Source of the DNA: Chitinophaga pinensis
Lineage (GTDB): Bacteria > Bacteroidota > Bacteroidia > AKYH767-A > OLB10
DNA length: 9,343 nucleotides
Assembly (NCBI GenBank): GCA_945872015.1
Contig: CAMBYJ010000054.1
Location: forward strand, 1 to 9,343
Direction: 5' to 3'
The stretch's first letter is position 1, and each line of letters begins with the position of its first letter. The notes beneath the pieces were generated by a model. That model was not told where the DNA came from. It did no database searches and saw only the letters and a program-made list of their open reading frames with translations. A program made the position numbers and the translations under genes. Positions 1 to 7,470 of the stretch are shown here, piece after piece.

Positions 1-842
1 GTTTTCATGCCGTGTGCTGGCATATCTTCTTGTGTTAATACCTGAGTAATCTCACGACATCGGTCTGTTCTGAAATTGAAACAAAACACAATATCATTTT
101 CTTTTATTGTAGTAAGCGGCGAACCTTCGTTATTAGCAATGATAATTGGTTTTATAAATTCATCCGTTATTTCATTCTTGTAGGACTCTTCAATTCCATC
201 TTTCCAATTATGATAGGCTACTCCTTGACCAACAACAAGTGCGTCGTATGCAATTTTCACACGCTCCCATCTTTTATCTCTGTCCATCGCATAATATCTT
301 CCTGTGATGCTTGCAATTTTTCCTGTTGTAGTTGAAAGGTGGTTGTCAAGTTCTGTTAGATATTCAATTCCATTCGTAGGATTTGTATCTCGTCCATCTG
401 TAAAAGCATGAATAAATACATTCTTTACTGAGTGCTTATGCAATACCGTTGTTATATACTTAAGATGGTCTAGATGTGAATGCACTCCACCATCAGAAAC
501 AAGTCCAATTAAATGTACATTACAATTGCTCGATTTAGCAACGTTGATTAGTTGCTTTATTTGAGAATTGCTTTCAAGTGTATTTTCTCTAATCGATTTA
601 TTTATGATTGCTAAATCCTGCCATACTACACGACCAGCACCAATATTTAAATGTCCCACTTCTGAATTCCCCATCTGTCCTTCAGGTAATCCTACATCCT
701 CACCACTTGTTGATAAAGTAGCTGATGGATATTCAGTCATAAGTTTTTTAAAGAATGGAATACTCGCTTGCGAAATAGCATTCCCTTTTGAATCAGGTGC
801 AATGCCCCAACCATCTAAAATTATTAATCCTAATTTATGCAT
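1..842 (-). CDS. gpmI: 2,3-bisphosphoglycerate-independent phosphoglycerate mutase, N-terminal part (runs off left edge)
   Basis: Cytosolic glycolysis/gluconeogenesis enzyme that interconverts 3- and 2-phosphoglycerate without the 2,3-bisphosphoglycerate cofactor, using two metal ions (normally manganese) and a phosphoserine intermediate. The frame opens with ATG at 842 and stays open for 280 codons to the window edge; the family is usually about 510 residues, so the C-terminal part with the remaining metal ligands is outside. Visible motifs are LDGWG (metal-binding Asp10), GQMGNSEVGHLNIGAGR around the catalytic Ser60, VSDGGVHSH (His121), AFTDGRDT (Asp152), TGRYYAMDRDKRW (Arg182, Arg188) and NFRTDRCRE (Arg258, Arg261), the substrate-binding set of the inserted transferase domain. 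No key residue is missing in this part. The start is fixed by the family N-terminus (MHKLGLIILDGWG). It lies 51 bp downstream of the histidine kinase on the same strand and has its own promoter-like element at 858-865. Identification is from family motifs and is secure. Confidence 0.96.
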   Translation of the reverse strand, partial: MHKLGLIILDGWGIAPDSKGNAISQASIPFFKKLMTEYPSATLSTSGEDVGLPEGQMGNSEVGHLNIGAGRVVWQDLAIINKSIRENTLESNSQIKQLINVAKSSNCNVHLIGLVSDGGVHSHLDHLKYITTVLHKHSVKNVFIHAFTDGRDTNPTNGIEYLTELDNHLSTTTGKIASITGRYYAMDRDKRWERVKIAYDALVVGQGVAYHNWKDGIEESYKNEITDEFIKPIIIANNEGSPLTTIKENDIVFCFNFRTDRCREITQVLTQEDMPAHGMK

Positions 843-857
843 CTCAATTGTAAAATA

Positions 858-865
858 CAAAGTTA
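858..865 (-). promoter_or_regulatory. Candidate Bacteroidota -7 promoter element for gpmI
   Basis: Read on the minus strand this is TAACTTTG, an exact match to the Bacteroidota sigma-70 (sigma-ABfr) -7 consensus TAnnTTTG. It ends 15 bases before the gpmI ATG, so transcription would begin within about 10 bases of the start codon. The upstream half is weak: 17 bases further up there is TTC rather than TTG. The site lies in the 51-bp gap after the kinase gene. Such a short motif can occur by chance in AT-rich DNA, so this is a suggestion only. Confidence 0.4.
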
Positions 866-893
866 GAAATAAAAAAACAGAAGAATAGATGAT

Positions 894-1874
894 TTATATC
901 GGTAGTTTAATTAGAAAGATAGTTCCCGTAGGATTGTTCGACTTAATTTCAACACTACCTTTGTGCATAGCAACAACTTTTTTTACAATATATAAGCCTA
1001 ATCCTGTACCTTTAGTTTTTCGTGTTTCTTCGTTACCGACTCTGTAAAATTTCTCAAACACTTTACTTCGCTCACTTGTCTCTATTCCATAACCCGAATC
1101 GCTAAAAGTTAAATCAAGATGATTGTTTACTCTTTTAAGTGATACGAATATGTTTGCTGGACTAGGACTGTATTTTTCAGCATTCTCAAGTAAGTTGTAA
1201 ACTAATGAAGTAATAGCCAGTTTATCTCCTTTGAAATTTAAATTATTATCAATAGCTAAATCGATTTTTGATTCACTAAATATTCTTGTTTGATAATTTT
1301 CAATTAATTCAGCAATAAATGAACTTAAATTAAACTCCTCGAAATGATAATCACTATTTTGTGATTCTAAACGACTTGCAAAAAGTGCATTTTCAATTAA
1401 TAAATTAATACGATCTGTTTCATTGAGGGCTCTAGTAATAATTTCTTTCTTTTGATTTTCTTCGAGATTTCTTTTTTCTATTGTTTGAAGACTTAATTTA
1501 ATTGCTGCTAGAGGAGATTTGAATTCATGAGTAATTGATAAAAGGAAATTCCTTTGTTGCTTTGCTAATTCGAATTCCTGATTAAAAGCACGTTTTGTTC
1601 TATAAATTCCAAATATCAATAATGAAAGAAATACCGCTCCTTCACCAGCAACCATCGACCATCTTTTTTTTACTAAATCTCTGTACTCATGTTCTTTTTT
1701 TTCTAGAATAGCAGGGTCATGCGTTGTATTCTTTGCAAATTCTATTTTTTGATGATAGATCTCTTTATTTAGTTTGATAAGTAAATAAGACCACCACGAA
1801 AATTGTAGTAAAACATAAAATACTAACGAATAAAAAATAAGTAATGTTCTCGATGTTTTAACTTGTCCTGCCAT
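894..1874 (-). CDS. Membrane-bound sensor histidine kinase, no HAMP domain
   Basis: Two-component sensor kinase of the HisKA/HATPase_c class, expected to autophosphorylate on a histidine and pass the phosphate to a response regulator. Two hydrophobic segments (about residues 11-33 and 74-92) flank a short, charged, probably periplasmic stretch of about 40 residues; no recognisable sensor domain fits there. The cytoplasmic part follows directly, with no room for a HAMP domain: H-box SITHEFKSPLAAI with phospho-acceptor His116, N-box NLLENAEKYS (Asn231), G1 box DSGYGIE (Asp259), F-box FEKFYRV and G2 box GTGLGLYIV (289-297). All catalytic motifs are intact. The position four after the histidine, often Thr or Asn in kinases with phosphatase activity, is Ser120. 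The ATG at 1874 is the only plausible start because the next Met (74) falls in the second membrane segment. No response regulator is adjacent: the giant PKD gene is 37 bp upstream and gpmI 51 bp downstream. The signal sensed is unknown. Confidence 0.93.
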   Translation of the reverse strand: MAGQVKTSRTLLIFYSLVFYVLLQFSWWSYLLIKLNKEIYHQKIEFAKNTTHDPAILEKKEHEYRDLVKKRWSMVAGEGAVFLSLLIFGIYRTKRAFNQEFELAKQQRNFLLSITHEFKSPLAAIKLSLQTIEKRNLEENQKKEIITRALNETDRINLLIENALFASRLESQNSDYHFEEFNLSSFIAELIENYQTRIFSESKIDLAIDNNLNFKGDKLAITSLVYNLLENAEKYSPSPANIFVSLKRVNNHLDLTFSDSGYGIETSERSKVFEKFYRVGNEETRKTKGTGLGLYIVKKVVAMHKGSVEIKSNNPTGTIFLIKLPI

Positions 1875-1879
1875 AATGA

Positions 1880-1908
1880 CAAATTTAACCCGAATGATTT
1901 AAAAACAA
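1880..1908 (-). promoter_or_regulatory. Candidate Bacteroidota promoter for the histidine kinase
   Basis: On the minus strand, TTG (1906-1908), an 18-base spacer and TAAATTTG (1880-1887) fit the Bacteroidota promoter consensus of a TTG at -33 and TAnnTTTG at -7. It fills the 37-bp gap between the PKD gene stop and the kinase ATG. The -7 element ends only five bases before the ATG, so an mRNA starting at the usual distance would begin at or next to the start codon, that is, be leaderless. This would let the kinase be expressed independently of the PKD gene. It is judged by eye; AT-richness makes chance matches possible. Confidence 0.45.
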
Positions 1909-1911
1909 GGT

Positions 1912-4900
1912 CTATTCGTCAAAAGATGTTGAGATAATGCTTCCATCAACAACTTTTATTACTTCCCATTGACCATTAGTATTAAAAAATTCAATTTGAT
2001 ATCGATCAACGCCAGGCATCCATTCTTTATAAGGTGTCCAGTTTAAATAAGTAGTGCGATCAATCAGTTCGCCTTGTAAATAGATGGAGCTTCCTGAATT
2101 ACTATTTGACCCTAATAAACTACAATCGTTTTTCACAATTATTTGATAGTAATATTCTCCTGTGTTAACATCTACATTAAAATCACTGTAATTGGTAATA
2201 CCAGTCGGCACAGATGCAATCATGCTAAAATTAGCATTGTCGGTTGAGCGGTAAATTTCATAGGAAGAAACTCTTTCTGGATGTAATGTTGGTTCTGACC
2301 ACTCTGTTAATACATAACGATTATCTACTACTGTCGATCTGATAACATCTACATGTTGATTCTCTAAAATATTTACAGGTGTTGCATTTGAACTATCGCT
2401 CAAAGCTGTGAATGTTGAAGAACATAAATCAGTAGCCTTAATCAGATAAGAATATTCATATGGACAATATAGACTTGTATCTAGGTATGATAATGTTGTG
2501 TTGTTTAGTGTTGCTATTAAAACAGGACTTCCACTTGGTTTTTCTGTACGGTATAATTCATAGGTGTTTAAATCACAACCGCCATAAGGTGTCCACGATA
2601 CATAAATATTCTGATTCGCTGTTTGCGCAGTAATATTGATACTCGTTGATGGATGAAGTTGATTAATTGCAATTGCGTTATCGCAATAGTCAAGCGTTTG
2701 AATTTTATAAGTATAAGTATTAAACTTAGTTATTAAAGCAGTATCTGTATAAGTAGAGTAGTTGGTCGCCGAGTAATTCTTTGCATTATAATCGGTGTAA
2801 ATTAAATCATAAATTCCTGTAGATGCATTTAAGCGATATAGTTTGTATTTCTTTAAATCACTAGCAAAACTATTTCTCCAGGTAATACTTACTTGGTTAT
2901 CGGATAATACTGATACACTCATAATCGGATCTTCATCTGGAGGTAATGAATCAGCAATATTTATGTAGTTGTTTTTAGTAATTGTGTCGCTACATCCATT
3001 TGAATTCAATACAATTAATGAAATCGAATAATCGCCTGAAAATGGATAGTTAATTGTAGGTTCGAATAATGTTGAGGTGCTAATACCTAAATCCCAATTA
3101 TATGTTGATGCAATTAGATGAGAAGAAGTATTTATAAAATGAACAGGTGAGTTTTTACATCCTATTGTATCGCTACTATAGAAATTTGCAATAGGACTTT
3201 CTAAAACAGTTATGTTATTCAATGTTGTTGTATCTGAACATCCTAAATTGTTATAAGCAATTAACTGAGGATTGTAAATTCCAGGTTGTAAATACGTGTA
3301 ACTTGGATTCTCAAGTTGTGATGTATCTGAATTTCCAAAGCTCCAATGGTAATTATCAGCACTAGTAGAAAGGTTCGTAAAATTAATTGTTAGCGGATTA
3401 CAGCCTTGATAGGTAGATGCTGTTCCATTAGCTACAGGGCTTTCTAAGATATGTATAGTTGTTGATGTAGTATCTGCACAACCGTTAGCATTTGTTACAA
3501 TCAGATTTGGATAATAGTAACCAGGATTGCTAAAGGATGTTGTAGGATTTAATAGATTACTAGATGATCCATTTCCAAAAGTCCAGTTATAAGTAGCATT
3601 AATCGTGTCTGATGAAATTGTTGTTAATGTTATTCCTGCAGGATTACACGCTAATGTATCACTTAATGTTAATGCAGCAGTTGGAGTTTGTAGTACATTA
3701 ACAGGAGTCATAAAGTTGAATGTATCTCGACAGCCATGATTTGTAATGGCAATTAGTTCAGGATAAAAGTTTCCTCCGGTGTTATAAGTATGTGAGGTGT
3801 CGGTTGCTGTTGATATTGCTCCATCACCAAATGACCATACATATTGAGATGCAAATTGTGATTGATTTATAAAGCTTGTTGTAAAATTAGAACAGCCAGT
3901 ATAATTCGAAGCAGTTGCAGCTGCTACTGGAATCTGATAAATTCGAACTGCAGTTGGGAAGGAGTAAGATGAGCTACATCCTAAAGTATCATAAGTGATT
4001 AAGGTAACAATAAAACTTCCCGTGTCTTGATAAACATGATTTGGATTAGTTGCAGTTGATGTGTAACCATCACCAAAGTTCCAATTGTAAGTAGATGCAT
4101 TAATTGATGAGTCAACAAACCCAATAGATGTATTTTGACATCCAGAAGTAACAGGAATATTGAATTTTGTGTATGTTCCAGGAATAAAGATATATTGCGG
4201 CTTTATCATTGTATCTACACAACCTACATCGCTTTTCGTAATTAAGGTAATTGTATAATAGCCTGGGATATTATAAATATGACTTGGATTAATATTCGTT
4301 GACGAGCCACCATCACCAAAAGTCCATTCAAAGCTTGCAGCATCAGAAGATGTATTCATGAAACTGATTTGAGTAGGAGAGCAACCTGCGATTGTTGGTG
4401 AGTAAAAATCAGATGTTGGTTTTTGAGAATTAATCATTGCAGGATAAATAGTTGTATCTATACATCCTCCTGGGAAAGTTGCAATTAACATTACATCATA
4501 AATTCCTCCTCCATAGGTATGTGTTGGATTCTTTAGATTCGATGTTGTTCCATCTCCGAAAACCCAATTCCATGCTATTGCACCATTGCTCGCATCATTA
4601 AACTGAACTTGTAATGGAGCGCAACCATTTGTATTATTAGCAACAACTGATGAATTATAAAAGTTGATTCTTTTCTTTTTTACAGTCTTAGAACAACCAT
4701 TATTATCTGTGATAGTTAATTTTATTGAATCATTAGGTGTTGTATAATAGGTATAAACAGGATTTGATACCAAAGAGCTATCGCCATTTCCAAATTCCCA
4801 TAACCATGTAGCAGCAGTAGGCGTTTGCGGAGTAAATGTGACTGTTATTGGCATACACATACCGTTAGTCACAAAACTGAAATTAGCTTGTGGGTCAACA

Positions 4901-7419
4901 ATATTTATATAGTTAATAGCTGTCTTTGTTCTGATACAACCACCATTAAAAACTTTTAATATAACAGTGTACAATCCAGCCTGTGTATAGGTGTGGGTAG
5001 GGAATGAATCCGTTGATGTTGTACCATCACCAAAATCCCACAAGAAGGAGTTGCCATATAAGCTTAAGTTGTTAAAAGCTATACTGCCACCTAAACAAAC
5101 AACCGGATTTGATACATTGAAGTCGGCGCTTGAATTGGTTATATTAATTTCTTGTGGTAAATAAAATGTATCAATACAATTTGAAAAATCTGTTGTAATT
5201 ATAAATGCATTATAGGTTCCTACAGCGCTGTATGAATGCGTTGTTGAAAAGGAATTTGATGTAAATCCATCGCCAAAGTGCCATATACAGGAAACGAAAT
5301 CCGAGCTGTTACTAATATCAAATTGAATAGCATTGTTAATACATTCATTATATGTACTTGCACTTGCAGTATTTAAGTGGCCCACTGTTAAAATGGTATC
5401 CATTACTGTAATGCAACCAGATCCAATTGTTAATGTCAAAATTACATTATAGGTCCCTGCACTATCGTAAGTATGAAGTGGATTAGCATCAGAGGAAAAT
5501 CCACCATCACCAAAGTTCCAATTGTATGTTATTACATTCGGAGTTGTGCAGTTAAATTGTACATTATATGGTTTGCAGTTACTCAACAATGTAAAATCAA
5601 TTGGTTTTTTTACATAGGGAACCACTTCAACAATTGCAAAAGGGTTAAATGTTTGTATGCAACCTCCAGGCATAGTAGTAGTTAAACTTACTATGTAAAT
5701 GCCCGCATTCATGTATAGGTTTGAACCATTCTGAGTTGTGGAGGTATTGCCATCACCAAAATTCCAATTCCATGAATTACTTGATGTTGTTGGATCATTA
5801 AAAGTATATGGATCACCTAAGCAAATTTTAATTGTATCAGGCAATGTATAATTGGTAGCTGGATTTACTACAGAAATGTAGTTTGATTTTATAGTAGTGT
5901 CTATACAACCAAATGAATTAGTAACAATCAATGTTACAGGATATACTCCTATTGCATTATAGGTATGCGTTGGATTTTGTAAAGTTGAACTGCCTCCGTC
6001 ACCAAACAACCACAAGAAACTTGATGTGCTAGCTAGGCTTGTCATATTAGTAAATTGAACAGTCATGCCAGTACAGCCAATAGTAGGTGTAGCATGAAAT
6101 TTTGCCTCTGGATCGTAAACTCTTACGGCAGACGAAATCCTAATTGAATCAGAACATCCATTTTGCGAAGTAGCTGTTAAAGTTATTGGATAAGATGCGC
6201 CACTTGTAAATGTTCTTGTAGGCTCAAATAAAGTAGATGTGATGTTGCCCATTGTCCATAAATAACTTGTTGCACCAATAGATGTGTTAATTGTCTGAAT
6301 AGTGAATGGAGCACAACCTGTATCCTGAACTAATGAAAATGAAGGTATTGGTTTAGGATCGATTTTGATATATTGACTCTTTACAATACTTCCATTACAG
6401 CCGCTGTTCGTTGTTACAGTAAGCGTAATTGTGTATAGACCTGGATTGTTATAGGTATGATTAGGGAATTTTACATTTGCTGTACCTCCATCACCAAAAT
6501 CCCAAGACCATGAAGTTGCATTTGGAGTTGTTGCATTAAATTGAATTGCCGTTTGTGCACAACCGTTAGTATCACTAGCAGTAAATGAAGGAACTAGTGT
6601 GCTTCCAATATGAATAAAATCATTTTGTGAAAGTGTATCAAAACAACCATTTGAATTACCAGCAATAAGTGTAACTGAATAATTTCCGATTGATGAATAC
6701 AAATGTGATGGATTTTGTAAAGTTGAACTCGCGCCATCTCCAAATGTCCATGACCATGATGTACTTCCTACAGTATTGTCAGTAAAATTAAAAGTTGTAT
6801 TTACGTTACAGGTAGAAGTAGTGTTCGAGATAAATTGAATAATTGGTTTTGCATAAATTGAAATAAGTGAATTTTTAATTTCAATATCTTGGCAGCCATA
6901 CGAGCTTGTAGCAATAAGCTTTACATTATAAATACCAGCATTAAGGTATGTATGGATTGGATTAGGATCTATTGATGAAGTGCCATCACCAAAATCCCAG
7001 ATATAAGATGTTGCATTTGTAGATGCATTCGTAAATTGAAATGAATTATCTAATGCACATCCCGTAGTTTGTGAAACAGAAAAATCAGCCATAGGATTAT
7101 CAACTACAGTGATTGTTTGCGTTGTTGAATCTTTTTGACCGTTAGAACCAAATACAACAAGACTTACAGTGTAAAGTCCAGGTGTTGTATAAACTGTTGT
7201 TGGATTATTTGCTGCAGAGGTATTGGTATTTCCGAAATACCACATGCATGTATTAAAGTTATTAGATGTGTTTGTGAAATTAACCATCAATGGCGCACAT
7301 CCAATCGTTTTGTTTGATGAAAATGAAGCTGACGGTGTTTGTGCAAATGAAAATCTATGCAGCATTGAAAAGTAAATTAATGCTGCATAGAAAATCTTAT
7401 TTCTTAAAGGCCGGCACAT
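1912..7419 (-). CDS. Giant secreted protein with about 18 PKD and four FN3-like domains, apparently cut short at the C-terminus
   Basis: An 1835-residue exported protein. Residues 1-26 form a signal peptide: a basic start (CRPLRNK), a hydrophobic core (IFYAALIYFSML) and a probable cut after SFA before QTP. Residues 28-1487 hold 18 PKD (Ig-like beta-sandwich) repeats of about 81 residues, each with a GC near the start, the W-x-FGDG signature, an HTY/AGxY turn and usually a GC before the last strand. Residues 1494-1835 hold four FN3-like domains with SW/NWTP and YELYR-type motifs. Low charge and high Ser/Thr/Asn/Gly content fit an extracellular stalk or adhesin. Bacteroidota proteins of this type usually end in a type IX secretion (T9SS) sorting domain, often the gliding-motility-associated CHU_C type. 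None is present: the frame stops inside FN3 domain 4, 37 bp from the kinase gene. The upstream neighbour, 51 bp away, is another exported FN3-like protein. Surface location is inferred; no enzyme domain is seen and the precise role is unknown. Confidence 0.9.
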   Translation of the reverse strand: MCRPLRNKIFYAALIYFSMLHRFSFAQTPSASFSSNKTIGCAPLMVNFTNTSNNFNTCMWYFGNTNTSAANNPTTVYTTPGLYTVSLVVFGSNGQKDSTTQTITVVDNPMADFSVSQTTGCALDNSFQFTNASTNATSYIWDFGDGTSSIDPNPIHTYLNAGIYNVKLIATSSYGCQDIEIKNSLISIYAKPIIQFISNTTSTCNVNTTFNFTDNTVGSTSWSWTFGDGASSTLQNPSHLYSSIGNYSVTLIAGNSNGCFDTLSQNDFIHIGSTLVPSFTASDTNGCAQTAIQFNATTPNATSWSWDFGDGGTANVKFPNHTYNNPGLYTITLTVTTNSGCNGSIVKSQYIKIDPKPIPSFSLVQDTGCAPFTIQTINTSIGATSYLWTMGNITSTLFEPTRTFTSGASYPITLTATSQNGCSDSIRISSAVRVYDPEAKFHATPTIGCTGMTVQFTNMTSLASTSSFLWLFGDGGSSTLQNPTHTYNAIGVYPVTLIVTNSFGCIDTTIKSNYISVVNPATNYTLPDTIKICLGDPYTFNDPTTSSNSWNWNFGDGNTSTTQNGSNLYMNAGIYIVSLTTTMPGGCIQTFNPFAIVEVVPYVKKPIDFTLLSNCKPYNVQFNCTTPNVITYNWNFGDGGFSSDANPLHTYDSAGTYNVILTLTIGSGCITVMDTILTVGHLNTASASTYNECINNAIQFDISNSSDFVSCIWHFGDGFTSNSFSTTHSYSAVGTYNAFIITTDFSNCIDTFYLPQEINITNSSADFNVSNPVVCLGGSIAFNNLSLYGNSFLWDFGDGTTSTDSFPTHTYTQAGLYTVILKVFNGGCIRTKTAINYINIVDPQANFSFVTNGMCMPITVTFTPQTPTAATWLWEFGNGDSSLVSNPVYTYYTTPNDSIKLTITDNNGCSKTVKKKRINFYNSSVVANNTNGCAPLQVQFNDASNGAIAWNWVFGDGTTSNLKNPTHTYGGGIYDVMLIATFPGGCIDTTIYPAMINSQKPTSDFYSPTIAGCSPTQISFMNTSSDAASFEWTFGDGGSSTNINPSHIYNIPGYYTITLITKSDVGCVDTMIKPQYIFIPGTYTKFNIPVTSGCQNTSIGFVDSSINASTYNWNFGDGYTSTATNPNHVYQDTGSFIVTLITYDTLGCSSSYSFPTAVRIYQIPVAAATASNYTGCSNFTTSFINQSQFASQYVWSFGDGAISTATDTSHTYNTGGNFYPELIAITNHGCRDTFNFMTPVNVLQTPTAALTLSDTLACNPAGITLTTISSDTINATYNWTFGNGSSSNLLNPTTSFSNPGYYYPNLIVTNANGCADTTSTTIHILESPVANGTASTYQGCNPLTINFTNLSTSADNYHWSFGNSDTSQLENPSYTYLQPGIYNPQLIAYNNLGCSDTTTLNNITVLESPIANFYSSDTIGCKNSPVHFINTSSHLIASTYNWDLGISTSTLFEPTINYPFSGDYSISLIVLNSNGCSDTITKNNYINIADSLPPDEDPIMSVSVLSDNQVSITWRNSFASDLKKYKLYRLNASTGIYDLIYTDYNAKNYSATNYSTYTDTALITKFNTYTYKIQTLDYCDNAIAINQLHPSTSINITAQTANQNIYVSWTPYGGCDLNTYELYRTEKPSGSPVLIATLNNTTLSYLDTSLYCPYEYSYLIKATDLCSSTFTALSDSSNATPVNILENQHVDVIRSTVVDNRYVLTEWSEPTLHPERVSSYEIYRSTDNANFSMIASVPTGITNYSDFNVDVNTGEYYYQIIVKNDCSLLGSNSNSGSSIYLQGELIDRTTYLNWTPYKEWMPGVDRYQIEFFNTNGQWEVIKVVDGSIISTSFDE
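1915..2940 (-). other. Region coding four FN3-like domains, the last one incomplete
   Basis: It covers residues 1494-1835 of the giant protein. Domain 1 (about 1494-1590) has SITWRNS and KYKLYRL; domain 2 (1591-1683) has YVSWTPYGG and TYELYRT; domain 3 (1686-1776) has LTEWSEP, SYEIYRS and the F-strand motif EYYYQIIV. Domain 4 (1777-1835) has YLNWTPYKEW and RYQIEF but ends at STSFDE. That point aligns with ITNYSDF of domain 3, so roughly the last 35 residues, including the Y-x-Y F strand and the G strand, are missing. Confidence 0.75.
2959..7338 (-). repeat. Array of 18 tandem PKD-domain coding repeats (about 243 bp period)
   Basis: Coding repeat covering residues 28-1487 of the giant protein. 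Approximate domain starts (residues) are 28, 110, 191, 277, 356, 436, 521, 604, 684, 765, 845, 923, 1001, 1082, 1165, 1246, 1327 and 1408. Most units carry FGDG after a tryptophan (for example WDFGDG at 141-146 and WNFGDG at 552-557). Units 1, 11, 16 and 17 carry FGN variants. Units 5 and 18 have lost the signature altogether (WTMGN, WDLGI). At the DNA level the units are mostly diverged, with only short exact matches left, such as 24 bp at 4066-4089 and 5503-5526 and 21 bp at 5971-5991 and 6709-6729. This points to old duplications rather than recent expansion. Confidence 0.88.
7354..7391 (-). repeat. Perfect 13-bp inverted repeat within the signal-peptide codons of the PKD gene
   Basis: The arms TCTATGCAGCATT (7354-7366) and AATGCTGCATAGA (7379-7391) are exact reverse complements separated by 12 bases. 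In the PKD-gene mRNA this would form a 13-bp hairpin beginning 28 bases after the A of the start codon and spanning about codons 10-22, including the in-frame Met19 codon. There is no U-tract after it, so it does not look like a Rho-independent terminator. It could influence translation or mRNA stability, or be a protein-binding palindrome. The repeat is seen directly; any role is inference. Confidence 0.7.
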
Positions 7420-7470
7420 ATAATTGGTTAGTTGGTTTGAGTTTGGTTATTCGGTATTGAATGTATTCTG

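Noticed and set aside
568..888. Plus-strand open frame of 106 codons
   Set aside because: It lies antisense to the start of gpmI, whose motifs are unmistakable; its product shows no recognisable family features.
843..893. Terminator between the kinase gene and gpmI
   Set aside because: There is an A-run on the plus strand (T-run in the mRNA) but no GC-rich stem before it.
5473..5685. Plus-strand open frame of 70 codons
   Set aside because: Antisense shadow inside the PKD repeats.
7135..7317. Plus-strand open frame of 60 codons, Cys-rich
   Set aside because: Antisense shadow over the first PKD unit; the cysteines come from reading the repeat backwards.
2959..7338. Regular spaced repeats considered as a CRISPR or satellite array
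   Set aside because: The period is about 243 bp, the repeats are coding, and each matches a PKD domain; DNA identity between units is low.
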